Positions 1 to 6,984 of a stretch of 14,986 nucleotides of DNA are shown here, piece after piece. The notes beneath the pieces are model-generated. The model saw only the letters and a program-made list of their open reading frames with translations. It was not told where the DNA came from and made no database searches. Source of the stretch: Candidatus Methanomethylophilaceae archaeon (GTDB taxonomy: Archaea > Thermoplasmatota > Thermoplasmata > Methanomassiliicoccales > Methanomethylophilaceae); NCBI GenBank assembly GCA_007116915.1, contig SKHQ01000027.1, forward strand, positions 1 to 14,986, in the 5' to 3' direction. The position numbers and the translations under genes were made by a program. Every line of letters begins with the position of its first letter. The first letter of the stretch is position 1.

Positions 1-39
1 GACCTTCCTTAGTCCTTTGATGCTAAGCCCACCGTTCAA
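1..39 (-). CDS. ABC transporter ATPase, 5' end only
   Basis: Only the first codons lie in the window. Reading on the minus strand from a TTG at 37-39, the frame gives MNGGLSIKGLRKV and stays open to the window edge. The LSIKGLRKV stretch is the usual first strand of ABC ATPases of the TauB/SsuB/NrtC kind. The proposed TTG overlaps the permease stop (TGA at 36-38) by two bases, as expected for translational coupling in an importer operon. Walker motifs would be outside the window, so the identity rests on this short match and on the neighbouring permease and binding protein. The exact start (TTG, or ATT two codons earlier) is uncertain. Confidence 0.55.
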   Translation of the reverse strand, partial: MNGGLSIKGLRKV

Positions 40-878
40 TTCAATCCCATCCTGTTGCTGATGATGCGGTGTACACGGTCAGCGATCCCCGTTGTGAGTA
101 TCCCCAATAGAGAGACGATTCCAAGACCGACAAACACATTGGCCCAGTTGCCGATCTGGGATTGGGCCAGGATGAAATATCCGATTCCGCCACCCAGGGC
201 AATAATCATTTCGGCGGCGACTATACACATCCAACCGATCCCCAGCCCGATTCTTATCCCGTTCATTATGTACGGTATGGTGCAGGGCACCATAACCTTG
301 TAGAATATCTGAATATTACTCGCACCCAGGGTCCTAGCCGCATCAACCAGGTAAGGGTCGATTTTCTTGACACCGAACATGGTGTTGGAAAGTACGGGGA
401 AGAAAACACCGATGAAGACAACCATCATTGGCCCTAGGACGGTACCCATGGAGAGGATGAACAATGGCGCCCAAGCCATCGGCGCGATAGGCCTGAGGAC
501 TTCGATTATCGGAGATGAAAACTCCTCAGTAAGGCTGGAGTAGCCCATAGCCAGACCCAAAGGCACAGCGACCAAGAAAGCAATGATGAAACCACCTGCA
601 AAACGCCTGAGGCTGGACTCTACATGTTGGCCCATTGTCAAGCCCGTACCCACGTCACCGAATTCAAGGAGCCGTTGAAGAGCCTCCCATACTTTAATAG
701 GGGTGGGTAAATAAGTTATGTTTATCGCCAATGCTAGTACCCACCAAATTAGAACCAGACAAACCAGTGACGTGATGGTTATTAGAACAGCACGAGCTAG
801 ACGGTGGTATTGATTCTCAGGATCGTATTTCCAGGCCTTGGCCTTTATTGTATTTGCCTTATCCATCTTCTCCGCCAT
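36..878 (-). CDS. ABC transporter permease, TauC/SsuC/NrtB type (280 aa)
   Basis: Membrane subunit of an ABC importer of the nitrate/sulfonate/taurine class (MetI-like fold). About six hydrophobic segments are visible: roughly residues 29-52, 93-112, 132-143, 148-168, 207-228 and 246-265. The cytoplasmic EAA loop, which couples to the ATPase, starts at residue 179 (DAARTLGASN) and continues through KVMVPCTIPYIMNGIR, a very good family match. Length is normal. ATG at 876-878 has no clear ribosome site; Met5 (864-866) has GGAG close in front and could be the real start. It lies 52 nt downstream of the binding-protein gene and its stop overlaps the presumed ATPase start, so the three form one operon. 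The substrate cannot be told from the permease. The family call is strong. Confidence 0.93.
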   Translation of the reverse strand: MAEKMDKANTIKAKAWKYDPENQYHRLARAVLITITSLVCLVLIWWVLALAINITYLPTPIKVWEALQRLLEFGDVGTGLTMGQHVESSLRRFAGGFIIAFLVAVPLGLAMGYSSLTEEFSSPIIEVLRPIAPMAWAPLFILSMGTVLGPMMVVFIGVFFPVLSNTMFGVKKIDPYLVDAARTLGASNIQIFYKVMVPCTIPYIMNGIRIGLGIGWMCIVAAEMIIALGGGIGYFILAQSQIGNWANVFVGLGIVSLLGILTTGIADRVHRIISNRMGLN

Positions 879-898
879 TTGAAAAGAAAGGTATTGGA

Positions 899-918
899 GA
901 AAAAGGTTTGGTTTTTTC
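899..918 (-). terminator. A/T hairpin with U-run between binding protein and permease
   Basis: On the minus strand GAAAAA and TTTTTC (plus positions 913-918 and 899-904) form a weak 6-bp stem with an 8-nt loop whose 3' arm is a T-run. It lies just after the binding-protein stop. It could partly terminate or process the transcript so that the binding protein is made in excess over the permease, a common arrangement in ABC importers. The stem is almost all A-T, so this may be only an AT-rich spacer. Confidence 0.25.
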
Positions 919-930
919 CTTCTTGAACAC

Positions 931-2073
931 TCAAGCGAGTGAGTTGGCTGTCCTCAGGATGGCGGGCGGTGCGCCCAACATACCGATATCGATGAGGTCG
1001 GCCTCAAAGGCAGTGTATACAGCTCCACCGTTGGCGTATTCGTTGCCGGCGCCGGGAACGATGTTCAATCCATACGCTTCGAATATCGTACGGTCACCGA
1101 AACCGAATCCCTGTCCGACAGTCTCGTTCATAGCCACCAGACGTGCCATTTGATGCACATCGCCCCTCAACCATCCCACACGAACATCAACGAGGTCATC
1201 CGCAGGGTCCGCAATCACAACAGATGCGGAGTTTTGGAGGTAGGTCTCATTGACTATAGCGTCAACAAAGGATGTTGAATTATCGAACCCGATGGATGAC
1301 ATCGAACCAATCATTTTCAATGAGATGTAGGTATCGACAATCATTTCCAGTGAGTCCTTCCAATCTTGCTCGATAGAGCTGTTGAACGTCACATGCTTTA
1401 GCGACTCTTCTACGACAGCTGCCGGACGCTCAGCGAATTTAGCACCCATATCGATCATCAGAGTGTAGTTAGCCGAGGTGTCGTCCGCCAGAGTGTCCAC
1501 GATCCATTGGGTTGCCAGTACGTGTGCAGCCAGGAACTTCTCGATTGTCTCGGGGTTATTCTCAACGAACTTAGCGTTGGCAGCAACCACGCAGCAGGGG
1601 TGTGCCGGAATCAGCTCATCGGACCATACGAGGATCTTCGCCTCGGTAACAGTTGGGTCTAAGACAATGTCACTGTTGAAAGGCTCCCAAGCTATACCGC
1701 CCTGAATCAATTGTTCCTTAAAGGCACCTTTCATATTAGCTGGAGCAATCTCAGTCCAGTAAACGGTGTCAGATGCTTTTGACTGCCCCGAACCAGGCGC
1801 TATTGCCCACTTTATTCCCGCATCCTTTACAAAGTTCATCAGGATCATGTGCTGGATAGATGCCTCGCCAGGGGTGGCGAATACCTTCCCCTTCATGTCT
1901 TCAACACTATCGATGTCGTTTTTCACGAATATGGCTGATCCCTCTGAATTCACCTGGGCTAGGATCACAATTTTTGGTTCTTTTGCCTCAGTTTCTATCG
2001 TTAGGATTAGACCAACCGATGCAACGATGACTAGAGCCGCAACCGCTGCAATCAACACGTTCTTGCTAACCAT
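931..2073 (-). CDS. ABC importer substrate-binding protein, NMT1/SsuA-like, circularly permuted (380 aa)
   Basis: Extracytoplasmic solute receptor tethered by an N-terminal hydrophobic helix (NVLIAAVAALVIVASVGLIL); no lipobox cysteine. Counting from an upstream ATG at 2089-2091, the mature part starts at about residue 38 with PKIVILAQVNSEGSAIFV, then DSVEDMKGKVFATPGEASIQ (61-80) and KGAFKEQLIQGGIAWEPF (121-138). In SsuA/TauA-like proteins these follow the first lobe half. The segment that should come first, VRVGWLRGDVHQMARLVA up to IDIGMLGAPPAILRTAN (303-383), is instead at the C-terminus, so the fold looks circularly permuted. Met7 (2071-2073) is chosen as start because AGGTGA precedes it by five bases; the ATG at 2089-2091 lacks a good site. 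First gene of the importer operon. The ligand is unknown. Family call strong; permutation well supported by motif order. Confidence 0.9.
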   Translation of the reverse strand: MVSKNVLIAAVAALVIVASVGLILTIETEAKEPKIVILAQVNSEGSAIFVKNDIDSVEDMKGKVFATPGEASIQHMILMNFVKDAGIKWAIAPGSGQSKASDTVYWTEIAPANMKGAFKEQLIQGGIAWEPFNSDIVLDPTVTEAKILVWSDELIPAHPCCVVAANAKFVENNPETIEKFLAAHVLATQWIVDTLADDTSANYTLMIDMGAKFAERPAAVVEESLKHVTFNSSIEQDWKDSLEMIVDTYISLKMIGSMSSIGFDNSTSFVDAIVNETYLQNSASVVIADPADDLVDVRVGWLRGDVHQMARLVAMNETVGQGFGFGDRTIFEAYGLNIVPGAGNEYANGGAVYTAFEADLIDIGMLGAPPAILRTANSLA

Positions 2074-2104
2074 GATTTTCACCTGAACCATTTCACGTCC
2101 GCAT

Positions 2105-2113
2105 CATATATAA
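2105..2113 (-). promoter_or_regulatory. TATA box of the importer operon
   Basis: The minus strand reads TTATATATG here, a good archaeal TATA element. An expected transcription start about 26 nt downstream would be near 2083, inside the codons following the upstream ATG. That supports the Met7 start at 2073 with a very short leader that holds the AGGTGA ribosome site (2079-2084). Confidence 0.6.
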
Positions 2114-2135
2114 TCGTTATTACATTTAGGATATG

Positions 2136-2155
2136 ATTAACCTAATTGTGTTAAT
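2136..2155. promoter_or_regulatory. Palindromic operator candidate ATTAAC-N8-GTTAAT
   Basis: A 20-nt imperfect palindrome with six paired bases in each outer arm (2136-2141 and 2150-2155) and AATT at its centre, so 8 of 10 positions pair. It lies about 23 nt upstream of the importer TATA box, where an archaeal activator or repressor could act. The binding protein is not known; the winged-helix regulator encoded at 2320 is the obvious candidate. Confidence 0.4.
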
Positions 2156-2189
2156 TTTTCAATCCGAGAACCATAAACTACCAATCTTC

Positions 2190-2206
2190 GAGGAAAAATT
2201 ATCCTC
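2190..2206. repeat. Imperfect palindrome GAGGA-N7-TCCTC
   Basis: Five-base perfect arms around an A/T-rich core, 17 nt in total with one mismatched pair. It lies midway in the divergent promoter region. Short and possibly chance; listed because it stands between two better inverted repeats. Confidence 0.25.
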
Positions 2207-2222
2207 TTTGTGATACACATTA

Positions 2223-2251
2223 GTAACATTTGCCCATGTAAAAAATGTTAC
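2223..2251. promoter_or_regulatory. Perfect 9-bp inverted repeat GTAACATTT-N11-AAATGTTAC, likely operator
   Basis: Arms at 2223-2231 and 2243-2251 are exact reverse complements, with arm centres 20 nt apart, about two helical turns. This is the expected geometry for a homodimeric winged-helix protein. It lies 24 nt upstream of the TATA-like element of the regulator gene and about 130 nt upstream of the importer start. Autoregulation by the product of 2320-2775, and joint control of the importer, is inferred. Confidence 0.5.
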
Positions 2252-2275
2252 ACGTTGAAATGTACGCAATTAATC

Positions 2276-2283
2276 AATAAATA
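2276..2283 (+). promoter_or_regulatory. TATA-like element of the regulator gene
   Basis: AATAAATA, followed about 26 nt later by an expected start near 2306, which is exactly where AAGGAG (2306-2311) begins. The short leader and ribosome site then serve the ATG at 2320. Confidence 0.45.
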
Positions 2284-2319
2284 TGCTAAACAATTATCGG
2301 GGGTTAAGGAGTGCAACCG

Positions 2320-2775
2320 ATGTTTGAAATGAATGTGGTGAGCAACACGCCGCTGGACTCGATCAAGGCCGTTGAAGAGGTGGCTGAGATGTTCTTGACT
2401 CAGATAGGTTACCTGCCTCGGAATCCCGATGGTAGGGCAGGGGGAAACGGGCTCAGGGATAGCGTACCGTACCGGCTTTTCATGGACCATTTCATGCGCA
2501 ACATGGGCAAGGCATGGTCCGTGGATGAGTTGGCGGTACTACTAGGAACCACCCGGCCCACCGTCTACCGCCACATCAACAAACTGAAGTCATTGGACAT
2601 ATTGGAGTCGCTGGATGTGGAGATCGACGGCCAGTACAAGAAAGGATACCGCATACGTTACGGCGACCTTTCCAAGGCCTGGAACTTCACCGAGGCCAAT
2701 GTCAACATGGCCATGGAAAACTACAAGCGCACAGTCCAGCACCTGCAGGAACTCGCCCGTTCCCGGGAGGACTGA
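2320..2775 (+). CDS. Winged-helix transcriptional regulator (151 aa)
   Basis: Cytoplasmic DNA-binding protein. Residues 64-95 (KAWSVDELAVLLGTTRP, then TVYRHINKLKSLDILE) form a clear helix-turn-helix with recognition helix RPTVYRHINKL, followed by a wing at about 97-113 (DVEIDGQYKKGYRIRYG). The helical C-terminus (125-150) is rich in charged and leucine residues and may dimerise. Residues 1-60 contain VPYRLFMDHFMRN and match nothing I recognise. ATG at 2320 is preferred over GTG at 2311 because AAGGAG ends eight bases before it. It is divergent from the importer and behind several inverted repeats, so local control of the transporter is likely. The effector is unknown. No enzyme domain is seen. 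Confidence 0.85.
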   Translation: MFEMNVVSNTPLDSIKAVEEVAEMFLTQIGYLPRNPDGRAGGNGLRDSVPYRLFMDHFMRNMGKAWSVDELAVLLGTTRPTVYRHINKLKSLDILESLDVEIDGQYKKGYRIRYGDLSKAWNFTEANVNMAMENYKRTVQHLQELARSRED

Positions 2776-2913
2776 CGGTGCGGATGCGCCCTCGATGCTC
2801 CCTAGTGAATAACGGAAGGCTACGTATGTTCGCGAACAACACTTCACATACAATCCAAAGCCTTCTCGGCCGTTTGTGTGGCACAGCGTCCCGAAAAGAC
2901 ATTATGATGGAGG

Positions 2914-2944
2914 GCGAGGGTGAGAGGGCAGGACTCTCACTCGC
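2914..2944 (+). promoter_or_regulatory. Bulged hairpin just upstream of elp3
   Basis: GTGAGAG (2920-2926) pairs perfectly with CTCTCAC (2934-2940), and the stem continues with GCGA (2914-2917) and TCGC (2941-2944) across a two-base GG bulge: 11 base pairs with a 7-nt loop. It ends nine bases before the elp3 ATG, which has no visible Shine-Dalgarno sequence. The rest of the 2776-2953 spacer holds only a weak TATA-like ATTATGAT at 2901-2908. It could be an RNA control element or a DNA-level operator. Confidence 0.4.
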
Positions 2945-2953
2945 GTATCGTAG

Positions 2954-4489
2954 ATGAATCCCGAGGAAGAGTTCCTCCGTCGTGTGATCGCCGACATCAC
3001 GCAGGGCCGGGTCGACCGCGAAGGTCTGCAGAACGCCAAGCTCAAACTCTGTCGGGAGTTGGGTATGGGCAGAGTGCCGGCCAACTCCGAGATACTGGAA
3101 GCCCTGGATGATGTGCAACGCAAGGAGTTGGCTCCCTTGCTGATGAACAAACCTGTCCGCACCCTCAGCGGGGTTGCCGTAGTGGCGGTCATGACATCTC
3201 CCCATCCCTGTCCGCATGGACGCTGCGCTTTCTGTCCCGGAGGGGTCCAAGGTGGTTCTCCGCAGTCATACACCGGCAAAGAGCCCGCCGCCCGCCGTGG
3301 TGCCCGCAACGAGTTTGACGCCTTCCGTCAGGTGACAGACCGGCTTGACCAACTGCATCGCATCGGCCATGTGACCGATAAGGTGGACCTGATAATCATG
3401 GGCGGTACGTTCACATCGCGTGACCCCGAATATCAGGAGATGTTCGTAAAGGGCTGCTTCGATGCCATGAACCGTAAGCAGTCGTCCACCCTCGAGGAGG
3501 CACAGGCACTAAACGAATCCGCTCCGCATCGTTGCATCGGTATCACCCTCGAGACCCGCCCCGACATATTCGATGATGTCCAGGTAAAAAGGTCCCTTGA
3601 ACTTGGCGCCACCCGGGTGGAGTTGGGGGTGCAGATACTCGACGACGAAATATTGACGGCGATGGACCGCGGTCATGGGATAGGCGCGGTGCGTGACGCC
3701 ACACGTCGCGCCAAGGAGGCCGGTCTCAAGGTGAGTTACCACTTAATGCCGGGACTACCGGGAAGTGATGTGGAGAAGGACCTTGCCAGTACGAGACGTG
3801 TTTTCGATGACCCTGATTTCCGCCCCGACATGCTGAAGCTATATCCGACCCTGGTGGTTAAGGGGACGCCTCTCTACGAGATGTGGAAGCAGGGACTATA
3901 CACACCATACGATGTCGAGCAGGGCACATCCCTGGTGGCGGACATCAAGACATTGGTGCCTCCGTACGTCCGTATTCAGAGAATCCAGAGGGATATACCA
4001 GCTCCCGAGATAGAGGCGGGGATCAAGAAGGGTGACCTCCGTAATCTGGCCAAGCAGAGGTTGCGGGAGACCGGTCGTTCCTGTGGTTGCATACGCTGCC
4101 GCGAGGTCGGTCAGCGTGGCTTGGAGTACGACCCCTCCAAACCCTTGGAGGAGATGCGCTATGTGTATGACGCGTCCGGAGGGCAGGAGCACTTCATAAG
4201 TCTGGATCAGGAAGGTTCTCTAATCGGCTATGTAAGGCTGAGGATCAACTCCGACGGGACGGCATCAATACGGGAGCTGAAGGTGTTCGGGCGCAGCTCG
4301 CCGCTGGGTGACCGTGGTGAATGGCAGCACCGCGGCTTTGGCCATAGATTGTTACGAGAAGCAGAGGTAACGGCACTAGCCAACGGCGCTTCCAACATCC
4401 GCGTCACCAGTGGCGTGGGGGTCAGGCCGTACTATGCGGCCATGGGGTATCAGCGCGAAGGTCCGTACATGGTCCGAAGACTGGATTAG
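2954..4489 (+). CDS. elp3: Elp3-type tRNA uridine(34) acetyltransferase, radical SAM plus GNAT (511 aa)
   Basis: Elp3 makes the carboxymethyl group on wobble uridine 34 of tRNA from acetyl-CoA and SAM. The radical-SAM iron-sulfur motif is CPHGRCAFCPGG, cysteines 86, 91 and 94, in the CX4CX2C spacing of archaeal Elp3. It is followed by PQSYTGKEPAARRGARNEFD, the conserved substrate region. LMPGLPGSD (264-272) and LKLYPTLVVKGTPLYEMW (294-311) are also typical. A cysteine cluster C377, C379, C382 fits the zinc site. The GNAT domain spans about 400-511, with the acetyl-CoA loop QHRGFGHRLL (458-467) and YYAAMGYQREGPYMV near the end. Length is normal for a single-subunit archaeal enzyme. The ATG agrees with homologues' N-termini although no ribosome site is visible. 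The TAG stop overlaps the convergent PRC gene by four bases. Confidence 0.97.
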   Translation: MNPEEEFLRRVIADITQGRVDREGLQNAKLKLCRELGMGRVPANSEILEALDDVQRKELAPLLMNKPVRTLSGVAVVAVMTSPHPCPHGRCAFCPGGVQGGSPQSYTGKEPAARRGARNEFDAFRQVTDRLDQLHRIGHVTDKVDLIIMGGTFTSRDPEYQEMFVKGCFDAMNRKQSSTLEEAQALNESAPHRCIGITLETRPDIFDDVQVKRSLELGATRVELGVQILDDEILTAMDRGHGIGAVRDATRRAKEAGLKVSYHLMPGLPGSDVEKDLASTRRVFDDPDFRPDMLKLYPTLVVKGTPLYEMWKQGLYTPYDVEQGTSLVADIKTLVPPYVRIQRIQRDIPAPEIEAGIKKGDLRNLAKQRLRETGRSCGCIRCREVGQRGLEYDPSKPLEEMRYVYDASGGQEHFISLDQEGSLIGYVRLRINSDGTASIRELKVFGRSSPLGDRGEWQHRGFGHRLLREAEVTALANGASNIRVTSGVGVRPYYAAMGYQREGPYMVRRLD

Positions 4490-4722
4490 TCAAAATCCAT
4501 AACCAAGACGTCCTTGAGGGATTTCATCTCCGTGAAGGGGACTATGACCCTTCCCTGTTCATCCACGCCGAGGAAGCTCCTACTGTCACCGTCGGGCATG
4601 ACGAGTACGAACTCTATCTCCCCGGTCTGATGATCGATTAGAAGATCATCGACGGTCCCCACCATGGAGCCGTCGCTGGTCATCATCCTCTTCCCCAGCA
4701 GCTCGGTCATGAATCTTCTCAT
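4486..4722 (-). CDS. PRC-barrel domain protein (78 aa)
   Basis: A small stand-alone PRC-barrel: TELLGKRMMTSDGSMVGTV, DDLLIDHQTGEIEFVLVMP, then VDEQGRVIVPFTEMKSLKDVLVM. The spacing of the GK, DG, VG and TG turns and the closing IVPF strand is typical of archaeal PRC-barrel proteins of about 80 residues. These are thought to be adaptors, some tied to RNA processing or cell division, but no role can be assigned here. The frame also opens at a GTG (4744-4746); I prefer ATG at 4720-4722 because GGGA precedes it and a TATA-like TTAATA lies about 35 nt upstream. A further ATG at 4708-4710 is possible. It follows cdc48 closely on the same strand and overlaps the elp3 stop. Confidence 0.85.
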   Translation of the reverse strand: MRRFMTELLGKRMMTSDGSMVGTVDDLLIDHQTGEIEFVLVMPDGDSRSFLGVDEQGRVIVPFTEMKSLKDVLVMDFD

Positions 4723-4770
4723 CAGGCATCCCGTTCCAAAATCCACTTAGGTTCTATTAATGGCTGCGCA

Positions 4771-6963
4771 TCATTGGTACTGGGGCATGTCTCCCCATCC
4801 CGCCTTGCGGCGGCGCAGATCCTTGCCGATGCGGACGTAACGGTCCACGGTATGGGGGTCAGCGGAGGGGGTCATTCCCTCCAGGGCGGAGAGGAAATGC
4901 CTCTGGGAAACCGTCTCCGCGCCGACATCCTCCCGGAATGCGTTGAGCCCCGCCTCCCGGCAGAGGTTCTCCAGGTCGGCGCCTACGAAGCCCTCGGTCT
5001 TCGAGACCAGTGTCGGAAGGTCGACATCCTCTCCCAGTGGCATGGCTGACGTATGCACATTCAGTATGCTCAAACGCGCATCACGGTCCGGAGCCGGTAC
5101 GAGGACGAGCTTATCGAATCGGCCGGGCCTCAGCAACGCCGGATCGATTATGTCCGGTCGGTTGGTGGCCGCCACAACGACCACGTTCTGCAATCCCTCC
5201 AAACCGTCCAGGGATGTTAGCAGTTGGTTCACGATGCGCTCACCGGACTTTTCCTCACCTCCCCTCAGCGGAGCGATGGAGTCTATCTCATCGAAGAATA
5301 TGATGCAGGGTGCCATCTGTTTGGCCTTCTTGAATATCTGGCGGACGGCCTTCTCACTCTCCCCCACCCATTTGCTCACAATCTCCGGTCCGCTTATGCT
5401 TATGAAGTTGGCCCCGGACTCGTTCGCCAGGGCCTTGGCGATGAGCGTCTTACCCGTGCCCGGCGGACCGTAAAGGAGCATGCCCTTGGCCGCTCTGATA
5501 CCCAATCTCTCGAAGGCTTTGGGATCCTCGGAGGGGATCAGGAACTCCATTATCTCCTTCTTCAGCTCGTCAAGGCCTCCGATGCGGTCCCAACTGACCT
5601 TTGGTATCTCCACCATCACCTCCCTCATTCCTGAGGGTTCCACCTCTGTCATCGCTTGGCGGAAGTCGTTCATCTCCACCCTCATTCCCTCCACCATCTG
5701 CGCGGGGAGGGCACCGTCCAGGTCGAGTTCGGGCATGTGGCGTGACAGGCAGGCCATGGCCGCCTCGCGGCACAAGGATGCCATGTCGGCACCCACGAAA
5801 CCCTGTGTCGCCGATGCAACCTCGTCCAGGTCCACGTCCTCGTGCAATGGCATTCCGCGGGTGTGAATCGATAGGATCTCCCTGCGACCCGTCCGGGAAG
5901 GAACGCCGATCTCAATCTCACGGTCGAAACGTCCCGGTCTTCGCAGAGCGGGATCGATGGACGATTCCATGTTTGTGGCTCCGATGACGACCACCTCACC
6001 GCGACCGTCGAGGCCGTCCATCAAGGTCAGCAATTGGGCAACGACCCGTCTCTCCACCTCGCCGTTGACTGTGGCACGGTCGGGCGCTATGGAATCTATC
6101 TCATCAATGAACAGAATGCTGGGCGAACCCTGCTCCGCCTGTTGGAAGACCTGCCGTAACCGCTCCTCACTCTCCCCGTAGTAGCGGCTCATGATCTCCG
6201 GACCCTGTATGGAGAAGAAGCTGGCACCGGATTCGTTCGCCAGGGCTTTGGCGATGAGCGTCTTTCCTGTTCCTGGCGGCCCATAGAGAAGGACGCCCTT
6301 GGGCGGCGCAATGCCCAGACGGTCGAAGAGCTCGGGATGTTTCAAGGGTAGCTCGATCATCTCCCGAACGCGTTTCAACTCCCCATCCAGTCCACCGACG
6401 TCATCGTAAGTGGTGTTCCAGGCCGGGCCTGTCTTGGTATCTTCCGGCTCCTCCTTGAGGATCAATTCGGTACCTGGCACGACCATCACAGGGCCGTTTG
6501 GTACGGTGCTCACCACCGTGAACGGTGATTTACCGCCCATGAGGGCGATGTTCGGTACCACGATGTCATTGCCCCGTATCAGAGGGCGGTTGACCAACCC
6601 ACGCAGGAAAAGCTGCTCGGCCCCCTCTCCGAAACTCACCTTCTTGCCAGCCGGTATATTGGGAGCTAGGATCACCTTTTCCGCCGGCGAGGGGTCAATC
6701 CTTTTCACTTTAACAGTCTCATCGACCGAAACCCCGGCGTTGGTCCTGGTCAGTCCGTCAATGCGTATGATGCCCCGCCCCTCATCCTCGGGCAGTCCGC
6801 GGAAGACTTTGGCCACGGTGGTCCTTTTACCGACGATCTCTATGCTGTCGCCGGCCTCGACATTCAATACCCTTCTGGCCTGGAGGTCAAGACGCGCCCG
6901 GCCCAGTCCCGCCTCGGCCTGGCGGTGAGCCATCGCGACCTTTAGGTCCACCGTGTCTCCCAT
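4771..6963 (-). CDS. cdc48: Cdc48/VAT-type AAA ATPase (730 aa)
   Basis: Homohexameric protein unfoldase of the p97/Cdc48 family, which extracts and threads proteins, often toward the proteasome. Order: N domain (about 1-180, double-psi barrel start LKVAMAHRQAEAGLGRARLD), D1 (about 185-440), D2 (about 455-700). Walker A GPPGTGKT occurs at 228-235 and 499-506; Walker B LFIDEID at 284-290 and IFFDEID at 555-561. Sensor-1 asparagines follow in GATN (328-331) and AATN (598-601). Arginine fingers sit in DPALRRPGRFD and DPALLRPGRFD. Pore loops are RYYGE (D1) and KWVGE (D2). All catalytic residues are intact and length is normal. The C-terminus ends PQYQ, which keeps a penultimate tyrosine but lacks the hydrophobic residue of the proteasome-docking HbYX motif. 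The start is probably leaderless. Confidence 0.98.
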   Translation of the reverse strand: MGDTVDLKVAMAHRQAEAGLGRARLDLQARRVLNVEAGDSIEIVGKRTTVAKVFRGLPEDEGRGIIRIDGLTRTNAGVSVDETVKVKRIDPSPAEKVILAPNIPAGKKVSFGEGAEQLFLRGLVNRPLIRGNDIVVPNIALMGGKSPFTVVSTVPNGPVMVVPGTELILKEEPEDTKTGPAWNTTYDDVGGLDGELKRVREMIELPLKHPELFDRLGIAPPKGVLLYGPPGTGKTLIAKALANESGASFFSIQGPEIMSRYYGESEERLRQVFQQAEQGSPSILFIDEIDSIAPDRATVNGEVERRVVAQLLTLMDGLDGRGEVVVIGATNMESSIDPALRRPGRFDREIEIGVPSRTGRREILSIHTRGMPLHEDVDLDEVASATQGFVGADMASLCREAAMACLSRHMPELDLDGALPAQMVEGMRVEMNDFRQAMTEVEPSGMREVMVEIPKVSWDRIGGLDELKKEIMEFLIPSEDPKAFERLGIRAAKGMLLYGPPGTGKTLIAKALANESGANFISISGPEIVSKWVGESEKAVRQIFKKAKQMAPCIIFFDEIDSIAPLRGGEEKSGERIVNQLLTSLDGLEGLQNVVVVAATNRPDIIDPALLRPGRFDKLVLVPAPDRDARLSILNVHTSAMPLGEDVDLPTLVSKTEGFVGADLENLCREAGLNAFREDVGAETVSQRHFLSALEGMTPSADPHTVDRYVRIGKDLRRRKAGWGDMPQYQ

Positions 6964-6984
6964 ACAGGATGATATGATTGCCGA

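Noticed and set aside
2136..2155. BirA-type biotin operator
   Set aside because: The arms resemble TTAAC but the spacing is far too short for known BirA sites and no biotin gene is nearby.
2820..2953. C/D-box small RNA or tRNA in the spacer before elp3
   Set aside because: ATGATGG resembles box C, but no box D or second box pair follows, and no cloverleaf can be drawn.
2702..3250. 182-codon minus-strand frame across the elp3 start
   Set aside because: It overlaps the elp3 N-terminal and radical-SAM region and gives a low-complexity His/Arg/Pro-rich translation without family resemblance.
4943..5473. 176-codon open frame antisense to cdc48, and similar long plus-strand frames at 5480-5866 and 6410-6928
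   Set aside because: They mirror the strongly conserved AAA domains; their translations are serine- and proline-rich with no domain, and no ribosome site or promoter fits.
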